Shown: piece by piece, positions 33,486-45,699 of the stretch | Layout of the letters: the number at the start of each line of letters is the position of its first letter | Position numbering within the stretch: the first letter of the stretch is position 1 | Assembly: GCF_038502225.1 (NCBI RefSeq) | Contig: NC_091292.1 | Span: 103,996,454 to 104,060,453 of the forward strand | DNA: 64,000 nt | Source: Cherax quadricarinatus | Lineage: Eukaryota; Arthropoda; Malacostraca; Decapoda; Parastacidae | Direction of reading: 5' to 3' | Translations under genes and position numbers: made by a program | Notes under the pieces: generated by a model | The model's input: the letters and a program-made list of their open reading frames with translations, nothing else | Databases searched by the model: none | What the model was told of the DNA's origin: nothing

Positions 33486-34442
33486 CACCCACTATGCCTG
33501 ACCCCCACACACCTGAACACCCGCTATGCCTGACCCCCACACACCTGAACATCCACTATGCCTGACCCCCACACACCTGAACACCCACTATGCCTGATTC
33601 CCACACACCTGAACACCCACTATGCCTGATTCCCACACACCTGAACACCCACTATGCCTGATTCCCACACAGCTGAACACCCACTATGTCTGATTCCCAC
33701 ACACCTGAACACCCACTATTTCTGATTCCCACACACCTGAACTCTCACTATGTCTGATTCCCACAAACCTGAATACCCACTATGCTTGATTCCCACACAC
33801 CTGTACACCCACTATGCCTGACCTCCACACACCTGAACACCCACTATGCCTGAACCCCACACACCTGAACACCCACTATGTCTGACTCCCACACACCTGA
33901 ACACCCACTATGTCTGACTCCCACACACCTGAACACCCACTATGCCTGAACCCCACACACCTGAACACCCACTATGTCTGACTCCCACACACCTGTACAC
34001 CCACTATGTCTGACTCCCACACACCTGAACACCCACTATGTCTGACTCCCACACACCTGTACACCCACTATGTCTGACTCCCACACACCTGAACACCCAC
34101 TATGTCTGACTCCCACACACCTGAACACCCACTATGTCTGACTCCCACACACCTGAACACCCACTATGCCTGACTCCCACACACCTGAACACCCACTATG
34201 TCTGACTCCCACACACCTGAACACCCACTATGCCTGACTCCCACACACCTGAACACCCACTATGCCTGACCCCCACACACCTGAACACCCACTATGTCTG
34301 ACTCCCACACACCTGAACACCCACTATGCCTGACTCCCACACACCTGAACACCCACTATGCCTGACCCCCACACACCTGAACACCCACTATGCCTGACCC
34401 CCACACACCTGAACACCCACTATGCCTGACTCCCACACACCA
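33486..34442. repeat. 32 bp minisatellite, about 30 copies
   Basis: Unit ACACCTGAACACCCACTATG followed by TCTGACTCCCAC, with GCCTGACCCCC variants. Left-end units are more diverged. Confidence 0.97.
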
Positions 34443-34515
34443 GGTAATTGTCTTACCTTTCAAAAATCTATCCTGTTGAGAGCCTGTTAATGGTGGCCAC
34501 CAACACTAACCTGTG

Positions 34516-35332
34516 TCACCCTACTGTCACTACCTGCGTCACCACACCGTCACTACCTCCGTCACCATACTGTCACTACCTGCGTCACCACACCGTCACT
34601 ACCTCCGTCACCATACTGTCACTACCTGCGTCACCATACTGTCACTACCAGCGTCACCATACTGTCACTATCTGGGTCACTATCTGGGTCACTATACTGC
34701 CACTACCTGCGTCACTATACTGCCACTACCTGCGTCACCATACTGTCACTGCCTGCGTCACTATACTGCCACTACCTGCGTCACTTTACTGCCACTACCT
34801 CCGTCACCATACTGTCACTACCTGCGTCACCATACTGTCACTACCAGCGTCACCATACTGTCACTACCTGCGTCACCACACCGTCACTACCTCCGTCACC
34901 ATACTGTCACTACCTGCGTCACCATACTGTCACTACCAGCGTCACCATACTGTCACTATCTGGGTCACTATACTGCCACTACCTGCGTCACTATACTGCC
35001 ACTACCTGCGTCACCATACTGTCACTGCCTGCGTCACTATACTGTCACTACCTGCGTCACTATACTGCCACTACCTGCGTCACTATACTGCCACTACCTG
35101 CGTCACCATACTGTCACTACCTGCTTCACTATACTGTCACTACCTGCTTCACTATACTGCCACTATCTGCGTCACTATACTGCCACTACCTGCGTCACCA
35201 TACTGTCACTACCTGCTTCACTATACTGCCACTATCTGCGTCACTATACTGCCACTACCTTCGTCACCATACTGTCACTACCTGCATCACTATACTGTCA
35301 CTACCTGCGTCACTATACTGTCACAGCTAGTG
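34516..35332. repeat. 23 bp minisatellite, about 35 copies
   Basis: Unit CACTACCTGCGTCACCATAC plus TGT. Larger blocks repeat: about 34600-34720 is echoed at 34890-35010, suggesting internal duplication of several units. ORFs of 660 and 522 residues spanning this and the next arrays are artefacts. Confidence 0.95.
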
Positions 35333-35352
35333 CTAGTATTACGCATCACAAT

Positions 35353-35905
35353 ATGGCTCTCTTACCCCCGTCACCTCCCACTGTTGCTCTCTTACCCCCG
35401 TCACCTCCCACTGTGGCTCTCTTACCCCCCGTCACCTCCCACTGTGGCTCTCTTACCCCCGTCACCTCCCACTGTGGCTCTCTTACCCCCGTCACCTCCC
35501 ACTGTGGCTCTCTTACCCCCGTCACTTCCCACTGTGGCTCTCTTACCCCCGTCACTTCCCACTGTGGCTCTCTTACCCCCGTCACTTCCCACTGTGGCTC
35601 TCTTACCCCCGTCACTTCCCACTGTGGCTCTCTTACCCCCGTCACTTCCCACTGTGGCTCTCTTACCCCCGTCACTTCCCACTGTGGCTCTCTTACCCCC
35701 GTCACTTCCCACTGTGGCTCTCTTACCCCCGTCACTTCCCACTGTGGCTCTCTTACCCCCGTCACCTCCCACTGTGGCTCTCTTACCCCCGTCACCTCCC
35801 ACTGTGGCTCTCTTACCCCCGTCACCTCCCACTGTGGCTCTCTTACCCCGTCATCTCCCACTGTGGCTCTCTTACCCCCGTCACCTCCCACTGTGGCTCC
35901 CTTTC
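35353..35905. repeat. 30 bp minisatellite, about 18 copies
   Basis: Unit GTCACTTCCCACTGTGGCTC followed by TCTTACCCCC. The central copies have ACTTCC and the outer ones ACCTCC; units are otherwise identical, indicating recent amplification. Confidence 0.97.
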
Positions 35906-35934
35906 TCCCCCCCACTCACACTGGCTCTCTTACA

Positions 35935-36430
35935 CCCTCACCTCACTCTGTTGCTCCTACACTCACCTTGTTGCTCCCACACTCTCACCTCATACTGTGG
36001 CTCCCACACCCTCACCTCATACTGTGGATCCCACACCCTCACCTCATACTGTGGCTCCCACACCCTCACCTCGTACTGTGACTTCCGCACCCTCACCTCA
36101 TACTGTGGCTTCCACACCCTCACCTCATACTGTGGCTCCCACACCCTCACCTCATACTGTGGCTTCCACACCCTCACCTCATACTGTGGCTCCCACACCC
36201 TCACCTCGTACTATGACTTCCACACCCTCACCTCGTACTGTGACTTCCACACCCTCACCTCATACTGTGGCTCCCACACCCTCACCTCATACTGTGGCTT
36301 CCACACCCTCACCTCATACTGTGGCTCCCACACCCTCACCTCGTACTATGACTTCCACACCCTCACCTCGTACTGTGACTTCCACACCCTCACCTCACAC
36401 TGTGGCTCCCACACCCTCACCTCACATTGA
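35935..36430. repeat. 27 bp minisatellite, about 18 copies
   Basis: Unit ACCCTCACCTCATACTGTGG followed by CTCCCAC. A block of about five units (35990-36160) recurs twice more with the same variant order (CTCGTACTATGACTTCC), a small higher-order repeat of about 110-135 bp. Confidence 0.95.
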
Positions 36431-36529
36431 CTCCACAGGTGTCCTGCTACAAGTCTGCCTGTACGTACTGGTATGCTTTGCTACATATCAACCTGTACGA
36501 AGTACCGTGCCTTCTCTGACCTGCACGGT

Positions 36530-36945
36530 AACTGCTTTATTGCTACAACTACTACTCTTGCTGCTACAACTACTACTCTTGCTGCTACAACTACTACTCT
36601 TGCTGCTACAACTACTACTCTTGCTGCTACAATTAATACTATTGTTGCTACTATTACTACTATTGCTGCTACAATTAATACTATTGCTGCTACTATTACT
36701 ACTATTGCTGCTACTACTACTATTGCTGCTACTACTACTATTGCTGCTACAACTACTACTATTGCTGCTACTACTACTATTGCTGCTACTACTACTACTA
36801 TTGCTGCTACTACTACTACTATTGCTGTTACTACTACTACTCTTGCTGCTGCTGCTACTACTACTCTTGCTGCTGCTACTACTACTACTCTTGCTGCTAC
36901 AACTACTACTATTGCTACTATACTACTATTGCTGCTACATCCACC
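36530..36945. repeat. Trinucleotide-based repeat (CTA/CTG/ACT)
   Basis: TACTACTCTTGCTGCTACAAC and TACTATTGCTGCTACTAC phrases. Leucine- and threonine-rich ORFs across it are artefacts. Confidence 0.95.
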
Positions 36946-37206
36946 AGTTATATTAGAGTCTTCCTGGTCCTCTAAATATTCTCGTGTTGGTAAAACCTGA
37001 AGCGTCCTGCGTTAAGATACAATACTATTTCTCGCTCACTTGTTGGTCCTGAATGCTAATATGAGTGCCACCTTTAAAATCCAACTCCATTTATTAACGG
37101 GAATGGTGCCATTAAAATCGCCAATGGACGGAAAGCTCAATTAAACACCATAGTACAGGAACAGTCCCATTTAACCTCAACAAAACAATAACACTGGGAA
37201 CCTCAT
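36946..37206. other. No feature recognised
   Basis: Short unique spacer between two arrays. No coding signal. Confidence 0.5.
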
Positions 37207-37975
37207 ACAGGACAGGAACAGTGCCAGGACCCTCCTACTCTACATGTCAAGAACAGTGCCAGGACCCACCTACTCTACATGTCAAGAACAGTGCCAGGAC
37301 CCACCTACTCTACATGTCAAGAACAGTGCCAGGACCCTCCTACTCTACATGTCAAGAACAGTGCCAGGACCCACCTACTCTACATGTCAAGAACAGTGCC
37401 AGGACCCACCTACCCTAAATGCCAAGAACAGTGCCAGGACCCACCTACTCTACATGTCAAGAACAGTGCCAGGACCCACCTACTCTACATGTCAAGAACA
37501 GTGCCAGGACCCACCTACCCTAAATGCCAAGAACAATGCCAGGACCCACCTACTCTGCATATCAAGAACAGTACCAGGACCCTCCTACTCTACATGTCAA
37601 GAACAGTGCCAGGACCCACCTACTTTACATGTCAAGAACAGTGCCAGGACCCACCTACCCTAAATGCCAAGAACAGTGCCAGGACCCACCTACCCTAAAT
37701 GCCAAGAACAGTGCCAGGACCCACCTACTCTGCATATCAAGAACAGTGCCAGGACCCACCTACTCTGCATATCAAGAACAGTGCCAGGACCCACCTAGTC
37801 TGCAGGTCGGAAATAGTGCCACGACCCACCTACTCTATGTCAAGAACAGTGCCAGGACCCACCTACTCTGCAGGTCGGGAATAGTGCCAGGACCCACCTA
37901 TTATGTAGGTCGGAACAGTGCCATGACCCACCTACTCTGCAGGTCGAGAATAGTGCCAGGAATCTCAATCTTGTA
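37207..37975. repeat. 35 bp minisatellite, about 22 copies
   Basis: Unit CAGGACCCACCTACTCTACA followed by TGTCAAGAACAGTGC. Variants are TACCCTAAATGCC and TCTGCATATC. It decays to about 38060 (CAGGTCGGAATAGTGCC). Confidence 0.97.
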
Positions 37976-38149
37976 GGATGGGAATAGATCCAAGAACCCC
38001 GCCCCCACAGAACAGGAATGGTGCCAAGAACCTCACCTCCGCAGGATAGGAATAGTGCCAAAACATTTGACCCTAGCAGGAAGGCGGTGAGAATACGGTG
38101 AGTGCATAACCCGAATTACACCACATGAGTTACACCCCTTGAAGTACCC

Positions 38150-38218
38150 CACCTGGACAACGCCACCTGGATCACACCACCTGGATCACACCACCTGGAT
38201 CACACCACCTGACAACAT
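38150..38218. repeat. 14 bp repeat CACCTGGATCACAC
   Basis: About four consecutive units at the right end of the minisatellite cluster. Confidence 0.85.
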
Positions 38219-38289
38219 TGAGTGCACAATGTCAAGCAGAACACTGGGGTAATATAAAGCTCAAGTTTGTATTGTAACTTAACCTCACG

Positions 38290-38510
38290 CATGTAACAGT
38301 AAGCTGAGGGAAGGGGAGGGGATTGAGGGGAATGGAGGGTGAGGGAAGCGAAAGGATGGAGAAGGATGAGGAGGTGAGGGGCAGGAGAAGAGGCTGGCAG
38401 GTAAGCGAGGAGAAAGACAAGTTGACAGCCAAGTAAAGTCAGGTGAGGGGAGGGAGAAGTAGGTGGCCAGGTGAGGGGAGAGTTTGACAATCAGGAGAGG
38501 AAAGAGTGAG
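38290..38510. repeat. Purine-rich low-complexity tract
   Basis: GGGGAGGGGATTGAGGGG-type phrases with no strict period. Confidence 0.6.
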
Positions 38511-39642
38511 GGGCAAAATGTAGAGAGCGTTTAAGAGAGGGCAGGATACCCTCTTCCCATTATCCTTAAGGGGCATGTCAGTACCCTTGTCTTCTAATAA
38601 CATGTTCATTCTACCTTGTCCATAATTATTATAGCATTTACTTTGTCTGTTTCGTAAGGTGAAGTCCAGGATCTTTCCTTAATTCATGGTATAACTTAAC
38701 AAATCTTTGAGGACAATAGTGTTGTACAGGTCTGAGTACAGCTCAGAGGATGTTGTACTGTCATTGTTCTCATCATCTCAGAGTACTAGTCAAGGTTCAA
38801 GTTGTAACTACTCATTTTTCCCCAGTATTTCAGTAAAGTCATAATTTAACATGTTACTTAAACTAAATTTGGTTATTTGCCTTGTTTGATTTAAAAATCA
38901 CTAGAGCCGTTTGGTTATTCAGCACTTTGTTATACACATGCCGTATCTAACTATCAAATTTATTATAAACAAATTGCTAGTGTGGTGATCATAATCACTC
39001 ATATATCAGAAATCATAACAAAATATACTAAGACTATTCTATGTTAATTACTCACAGTCAACTATCATTATGCATAAGTCGTCCCGTCTCAATTGCCGTA
39101 AGTGTCAGAAATTTTGGACCGAAAGATATGTTGGGTTATTAGTGAGGCGGCAAGCATCCTGTGGGAGGAGTGGCACTCCTTCCAGAGAAGAGGCCACCTG
39201 CCCCTAGGCACAAACCACTCTAACCAAAGCCACTGCATTAAGGTGACCCAGTGTCCGGGAAAACCAAATTTGGTGAAAATACTTTTACGAGGTTTGTGTT
39301 GAGTCGTTCAAGCATGAAGTCTGTATGTAGGTCTGAAGTTCGACCTGCGGTCTGAGTTTATTTGTATGACGCCATAATGATCCATACCAAATCAATGAGC
39401 GTAAATTTAAGATCAAGGGTATTTTCCAATCTGGTGAGTTATATTATTGTTGTCCTAAGACGAATGTCTCAGTGTAATTGTTCACCTTCAGAGGTACTCT
39501 GCCATCAGTGTTTGCTACATTCTTCCATCTTAGGCGTCTTAAAGGAAAAAAAAATCACCAGGCAAGATGTTTGTAAGGTTTTTAACGTGTCTTTTTTTTA
39601 TTTTATTAAATAATTTTTAAAGAGCTACGAATATACCTTTAC
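38511..39642. other. No gene recognised
   Basis: One of the longer stretches without repeats. A 66-codon reading at 39102-39302 has no recognisable domain, start context or codon signature, so I do not call it a gene. Confidence 0.45.
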
Positions 39643-39948
<306 letters not shown>

Positions 39949-39962
39949 AAATATATATATAT

Positions 39963-40214
39963 AATAGGCAGAACTTGCGATCTTGGCTTAAATAGCAACG
40001 CTCATCTTGCCATATAGAGCAAGTGAAAATTTGTGTATGCAGTAATTTCGCCAAAATCATTCTGAACCTAACGAAAAAAATATATTTCATTGTGTTTGTT
40101 TAGTATTAAATTACTGTAAACACATCTAAAATATATTTAGTTGGGTTAGGCTAAAATAAATTGCTCTTGTTAAAACAAGGTTAGGTAAGTTTTCTAAGTT
40201 TCTTTTGGTGCAAA

Positions 40215-40219
<5 letters not shown>
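39963..40219 (+). mobile_element. TA-flanked TIR element, copy 3, truncated
   Basis: It matches copy 1 from GGCAGAACTTGCGATCTTGG to GTGCAAAATTAA. The outer part of the left TIR is missing, and the right third is replaced by a TA array. Confidence 0.75.

Positions 40220-40299
<80 letters not shown>
40220..40299. repeat. (TA)n microsatellite
   Basis: Pure TA tract between two TIR element copies. Confidence 0.95.
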
Positions 40300-40302
<3 letters not shown>

Positions 40303-40675
40303 TGCCATATACGTAAAACTTGCGATTTTGTCTTAAATAGCAACGTACTTCTTGCAGATTAAGGCAACCGAAAATTTGTGTATGCAATAATTTCGCAAAA
40401 ATCATTCTCAACCTAACGAAAAAAAACATATTTCATTGTGTTTATTAAATTATTATATACTTATATAAAATATATTTAGTTGGATTAGGCTTAATTAAAT
40501 TGCGCTTGTTACAATAATGTTAGGTAAGTTTTCTAAGGTTCTTTTGGTACAAAATCTTTATATTTTATATTAATATAAATGAAAAAACATATATCTTTAA
40601 ATGTTTAAGAATTTTTTTTAGAAAGGGCTTAATTTTATATGTGCTCTTGCTAACTGACCAGTTTTACCTATTCGG
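40300..40675 (+). mobile_element. TA-flanked TIR element, copy 4
   Basis: It begins CGTGCCATATACGTAAAACT and ends CAGTTTTACCTATTCGG. It is more diverged than copies 1 and 2. The right end abuts a Penelope-type fragment with no TA array. Confidence 0.75.
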
Positions 40676-40840
40676 TAAGATCTTTAGCTCTAGATGTTTC
40701 GCACTCTTGCGTTGTCAGGAGCTATGCAAGTTGCAAGACAGCAACATATAGGCGGGGAAATTTTCCGAGGCAAGGCAGACGGTATCAGTGGTAACCCATA
40801 TCACACGAGACAGAAAAAAGACACTAACAACCCTACCACT
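40676..40840 (-). mobile_element. Penelope-type terminal repeat fragment (family 3)
   Basis: Homologous to 5993-6180. On minus it contains AGCTCCTGACAACGCAAGAG and TGCGAAACATC: a hammerhead-like order with stem II GCA-AGAG-TGC, GAAA, CA, TC, and stem I partly paired (GCTC/GAGC with a bulge), spanning about 40685-40725. G8 is A and C3 is retained, so the core is non-canonical. Confidence 0.45.
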
Positions 40841-41003
40841 ATGTAAAACAATTGCAGGTTTTCGCTTCACACTCACTTGGCAGGATGGTAGTACCTCCCT
40901 GGGTGGTTGCTGTCTACAAACCTACTACAGTGTATGATAAACAATGACTAAATTATAATCTTCTATTTTGAATGCCAGCACTTCAATTACATTATTTGTG
41001 GTA
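40841..41003. other. No feature recognised
   Basis: Unique sequence to the right of the Penelope-type fragment. Confidence 0.4.
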
Positions 41004-41860
41004 TTAAAGAGGTAATAAGTTTGTCTTTAACGTACAAACCGATTCTTTCCTGTGACTTGCTGATTCACTTTTTATCTGGTATCCATACTTGCTGTCACAG
41101 CAGGTTTTAATAAGAGTCTCTGTGAAGGCTCGAAACACTGCCTTGTACTCTGTGAGAAAGCCATTTTTAAAAGGGATTTTGTTAACATTGTTAGGCACAA
41201 TAAATAATATAATCAAACGAAGCGCTAAACCCGAGTGCTAGACACACGACTGTATACGTCTACAAAATGTTACATTTGTGTTTGCATTTCCTGGTATCGT
41301 TAAGAGTCTGTAGCTCTGATGGCACAGCCAGTGTGTATTGTGTCCAACGTGGCTTATAGATGCCCCTTCCGCCTCACTAAAAACAACCTCTTGTATGTGA
41401 ATAGCGCCAATTTCACTGCTCACTTGGATGTCCATGTGGCCCGACTCATCTAGTCTCACATGGAAAAACGTAGTTTGTTTCAGCGAAGCAGTTTTATTTT
41501 ACGATTCATTGCACATTTGTTGGAGGTAATGTGGGCACTTTGTGAAATGACATTACCTTTAGTAAGGCCTTCACGGTATTTCATTATATGACTACATGTT
41601 GTGTCCATTTTTCTGGACTGCCCTTGTCTGGAAACATTCAGTGTTTCTACATATTTTATCTTGGTTATTAATTACGGGATCTATTGACAGGTGAATGTAT
41701 ATATTTTGCGCTGGTGGCAAAAGTCGCGGTTTTCAGAAGGCATATCTAATATTTCACTTCGTCTTGGAGGTATATAATCATTGTTCAGATTTGTTCCAAG
41801 CACAGCAGTTCTTTTCCCAGAGTCATCTGCTATGTCTGAATTCATACATACACACTTTTT
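41004..41860 (-). pseudogene. Unrecognised, possibly coding-derived remnant
   Basis: Three minus-strand readings line up: 41845-41680 (begins MNSDIADDSGKRTAVLG, contains YIPPRRSEILDMPSENRDF), 41495-41238 (contains VRLDESGHMDIQVSSEIG and ISHVGHNTHWLCHQS) and 41216-41004 (contains FLTEYKAVFRAFTETLIK). Composition is less repetitive and more protein-like than elsewhere, but stops separate the pieces and I recognise no family. It could be a dead transposon ORF, a host pseudogene or exons with introns. I do not assign a function. Confidence 0.3.
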
Positions 41861-42480
41861 TTTTTTAAACTGAGTGCACTTTATTTATAATTCGGTGTTT
41901 AGTGCGCGCAATGTCTGTCTACATCTTGGTTCGCTGTAACATTTTCACTCTCTAGTGTATTTCCTACAGCTTGTGCATCTCTTTCTCCTTGTCTATTTTC
42001 TATACATGGAGGTTAGTACTTGCTTCAGAGGTTCTGATTCGTCTTACATTGATTCTTCAATGTGTGAGAGGTAAGAGACGAAAAACTCCCTAGTGAGAGC
42101 AGCGACATTTCTCAACATTTCTCATATCTTGAAAGCAGTGTTGTCGTTTTCAGTATGGACACTTTTTGTATTCCCATTTAATAATTTCTCTTACATTTTA
42201 AGTGAGTAATAGAATTTCATATTTGACAATGTAATAAGGCTAGAATATTTCTTTTCACAAACTGCACAATTTATATCTGAATGTAGTTGCTTACGTGGTA
42301 GTATCAGTATTTATTATTATTAGTAGTATTAGTTTTTAGTCTGGCACTTGTTTCTATGTAATGTAAACATTGTGCAGGTGTAGGGTGTAGTCTTCTTACA
42401 CGCTTTTTATTGACTTTCTTGTTAATAAACTTAGTGACACTTAAAAATCTGATTTACATATATATATACATTTGACACTG
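41861..42480. other. No feature recognised
   Basis: AT-rich, non-repetitive, no convincing ORF. Confidence 0.45.
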
Positions 42481-42499
42481 ATAACTTTTCATAACTGAC

Positions 42500-42552
42500 T
42501 GAGGTGGCAGGGGTGGCAGGGTTGGCAGGGTTGGCAGGGTTGGCAGGGGGGC
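42500..42552. repeat. GGCAGGGTT short tandem repeat
   Basis: About six units of GGCAGGGTT/GGCAGGGGT. Confidence 0.9.
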
Positions 42553-42669
42553 CGACTGCAGGATTCTGCTGCCATCTATGTATTTCCTAAATCTAAAGTT
42601 AATTTGACCACCTGACACTATACAGGCTGTCTCGTGCTATAATTCTCACTGATGTTCCATTCTCTGATG

Positions 42670-42765
42670 TTACTTTCCCCTCCCTCGCCTCTCTCTTCCT
42701 TCCCCTCTCCCCTTCCCCTCCCTCGCCTCTCTCTGCCTTCCCCTCTCCCCTTCCCCTCACTGCTT
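42670..42765. repeat. Pyrimidine-rich 44 bp duplication
   Basis: CCCCTCCCTCGCCTCTCTCT is present twice within a CT-rich tract. Confidence 0.8.
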
Positions 42766-42831
42766 TCTTATTAATATATTTTTCGCTATGTTTAAATGAA
42801 ATTAAACGAGATTGATCGCATGAGTTCCTAT

Positions 42832-43066
42832 GATGTAGCGGCCACCATACTGCCATTCACAACCTTGATGTAGCGGCCACCATACTGCCATTCACAACCT
42901 TGATGTAGCGGCCACCATACTGCCATTCACAACCTTGATGTAGCGGGCACTGTATTACCATTCACAACCTTGATGTAGCGGCCACTGTACTTCCATTCAC
43001 AACCTTGATGTAGCGGCCACTGTACTGCCCTTCACAACCTTGATATAGCAACCACTGTACTGCAAC
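42832..43066. repeat. 35 bp minisatellite, about seven copies
   Basis: Unit CTTGATGTAGCGGCCACCAT followed by ACTGCCATTCACAAC. Right-hand copies are more diverged. Confidence 0.95.
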
Positions 43067-44604
43067 TCGAGTGAATTATTTTTTCAGATTTCTTTGAAGA
43101 AATAAACTGAAATTCTTTAAAAGAAGTTATTGTAGCACATGTATTGTTTTCAACTTTCCTGTACTACAACACCTGGTTATCGTAGATCACTGGCTGCTTT
43201 TCTGCAACTCTCACATTCACTAGAGTTGTCATTCTTTCTCTCACTCACACAATACCTTAGGCATTATAGTCACCATCAATGTCATCAGAAATGATTCAGA
43301 ATTTTAAGATTACAACCACAATATCACTATTATCCATACAACGTCTTAGGGATAAGTCATTATTATCAAAGTCATCACTATCACATATATCTTAGAACAC
43401 ATCTTGGAATATATCTTATCTGGAACATATTCGTACAGCATAATGATGTCAACGAGATAACGTCAGTTGATCAAATGAAAATGCTGGCCCATAGATGGCT
43501 CCAACTTCATCCTGTTCCCTACTTGTATGTCTCATAACAATAAAAATGCTTTCAAATGAGCTGATGTAGGTAACAGCTCTCAGCTTGTCAATAAAGTTAG
43601 GAATCCTTAACCTGTAAATAGCTTGTCAATAAAACTAGGGATTCTTAACCTTGTCAAATCCTGTGTAAAAAAAAAAAAATAAGAATTAATCGTCTTCAAC
43701 ACTGCCATCAGCTACACAATATCTTGGACATTAGATAGTACACACTTGATCTGCACTTAAAAACCCTCATTTCAGTCACTGTCAGGAGTAACTACTGCTC
43801 CTATCTTAGGGCAGCTTCTCCCTTACCAAAAATGTCGATGCAATTCTGAGAAAAGAGATTCATCTCATCATTTGGTCTGACCTCCCTTGTAAACTTGGCT
43901 CCCACCGCTATATTCTCTTAATTCTGACTCTGAAGAATTAGCCACATGTTTACCTCTGAGTGTATTGCCAAGTAATACTGGCAAAAACACCATCTTCTCT
44001 GAGTTGTTGTTGAAGTAATGCAAGAATACGGAGTAGATCTTGTAGACTAACCTACTGTACCACCCTACTTACGTATTCCCTGCCATCTTTTGATTTTCAG
44101 AACCACGAGAATTTGTGGATAGATCTTGTGGTTATGATTTTATGTTTTTCAACTAGTCAATCATCTTTCAGTGGGCAACTGTGGCTTGAACTATATTAAA
44201 TAATTTAACCACAAAGCTTTTGCAACACCATCCTCAATACCACAAATTATATTATCAATTATAAACACTCACACCTACCATAACATTCCGCTAGTCATAA
44301 CACAACATAATAGAGAAAAATAATATTTCCGGTATATCACTCCATTCTACCCTTAAATACTTCTTGTCTCCACCTCTCTTTCCCTACCCCCAGTCACCTC
44401 CCGCGGTCCCCTCCCCTTCCTTCCCTCTCCCACCTTGGCCCGGTTACCAGCATAGTTTTAGCAAGTTTAGGATTAGTTTGTTAACATGTTTAAAGCACGT
44501 GTATATTGTTAATTGTTGTAGTTGGTGTTAATTTTTTATTTCCACTTTTCTGTCAACATGTTTGGAGCTTAGGTCAGCAAGATGAAAATATTTCTGCGAC
44601 TTTT

Positions 44605-44608
<4 letters not shown>
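43067..44608. other. No gene recognised
   Basis: About 1.5 kb of AT-rich, largely unique DNA with a small duplication near 43575-43640 (AGCTTGTCAATAAA twice). No ORF with coding character. Confidence 0.45.

Positions 44609-44661
<53 letters not shown>
44609..44661. repeat. (AAT)n microsatellite
   Basis: About 17 uninterrupted ATA units. Confidence 0.95.
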
Positions 44662-45420
44662 TCACTGTTGTTATTCCATGTTTTTAAATACCTCTTTTTC
44701 ATATTGTAACTCATCATTAACAATAAAAACTGCAAAAAGAGTTGTGTCACCCTCTTGTAAAATATAACCTGTCATGAATCCACTGTTAAAAAACTTAAAG
44801 TATAATGTAGAATCAGTAAAACCCGCATTCATATCAAGGAATATATAACCAAGAATTTGAAGTGTATGTACCTCGGGGATGGGAAGAGTGTCCCTCTGAG
44901 ACACAGGTGTCCTTCTGCCCTTAGCTATTCAAACAAATTCCCAATTCTTATCCATAAGCGTCGACAACACTAGCGTTACTAAATTTTACCTGGGTCCACT
45001 GATTTTATTCTGAGTCCTGCTTGCACTTCTCAATTAACATTTATATATATACATTTTGTTGGCAGCCTCAGTCACATAAGTCATTGGAAAGGCTGCAACA
45101 TTTTTTCCAGTTGCACGAGACTCCGGCACCTAGACTCTGGTCGACACTCTCCGCTCACAAAATATGAACCGTTCACAACAAGGGCTCTGGAGGCCTTGAA
45201 TGGAAATCACAAAATAAGCTGCTAAATGATTTCTTGAAAATGGGACTGAGGGAGAGCAAGAGGAGGAGAAAGGTGAGAACAGGAGAGGGGAGGGGAGGGA
45301 AGCGATGGAAGTGAGAGCAGTAGGGGAGAGGAAGATGAAAAGAGAAGATAGACATGAAAATGAGACCAGGAAGGGAGAAAAATGTAAAAGAAGAAGCATA
45401 GAAGAAGGTAATAAGAGATA
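44662..45420. other. No gene; purine-rich tract at 45230-45420
   Basis: Unique AT-rich sequence to 45230, then A/G-rich low complexity that leads into the SINE's tail. Confidence 0.45.
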
Positions 45421-45678
45421 AGATAAGATTTCGTTCGGATTTTTAACCCCGGAGGGTTAGCCACCCAGGATAACCCAAGAAAGTCAGTGCGTCATCGAGG
45501 ACTGTCTAACTTATTTCCATTGGGGTCCTTAATCTTGTCCCCCAGGATGCGACCCACACCAGTCGACTAACACCCAGGTACCTATTTGCTGCTAGGTGAA
45601 CAGGACAACAGGTGTAAGGAAACGTGTCGAAATGTTTCCACCCGCCGGGAATCGAACCCGGGCCCTCCGTGTGTAATG
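45421..45678 (-). mobile_element. tRNA-Val-headed SINE, 5'-truncated copy
   Basis: Reverse complement of 21945-22190: the tail AGATAAGATT is on the left, then the body, and the B box as CCGGGAATCGAACCCGGG on the right. Homology stops at CCCTCCGTGTGTAA, inside the anticodon region, so the A box is missing. The body is nearly identical to the 21.9 kb copy. Confidence 0.9.
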
Positions 45679-45699
45679 ATGTAGTCTACTGTACTGTAG

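Noticed and set aside
34448..36956. ORFs of 660, 522 and 319 residues on +
   Set aside because: They run through several unrelated minisatellites and a trinucleotide tract; no signal or domain outside the repeats.
28880..37975. CRISPR array suspected from regular repeats
   Set aside because: The repeats are contiguous tandem units without unique spacers, and the setting is eukaryotic.
37221..37976. Repeated cysteine-containing ORFs resembling a secreted repeat protein
   Set aside because: The 35 bp unit cycles through frames and the same DNA is open in three frames on +.
39102..39302. Small host gene of 66 codons
   Set aside because: No recognisable domain, start context, splice or codon signal; length is within chance for unique AT-rich DNA.
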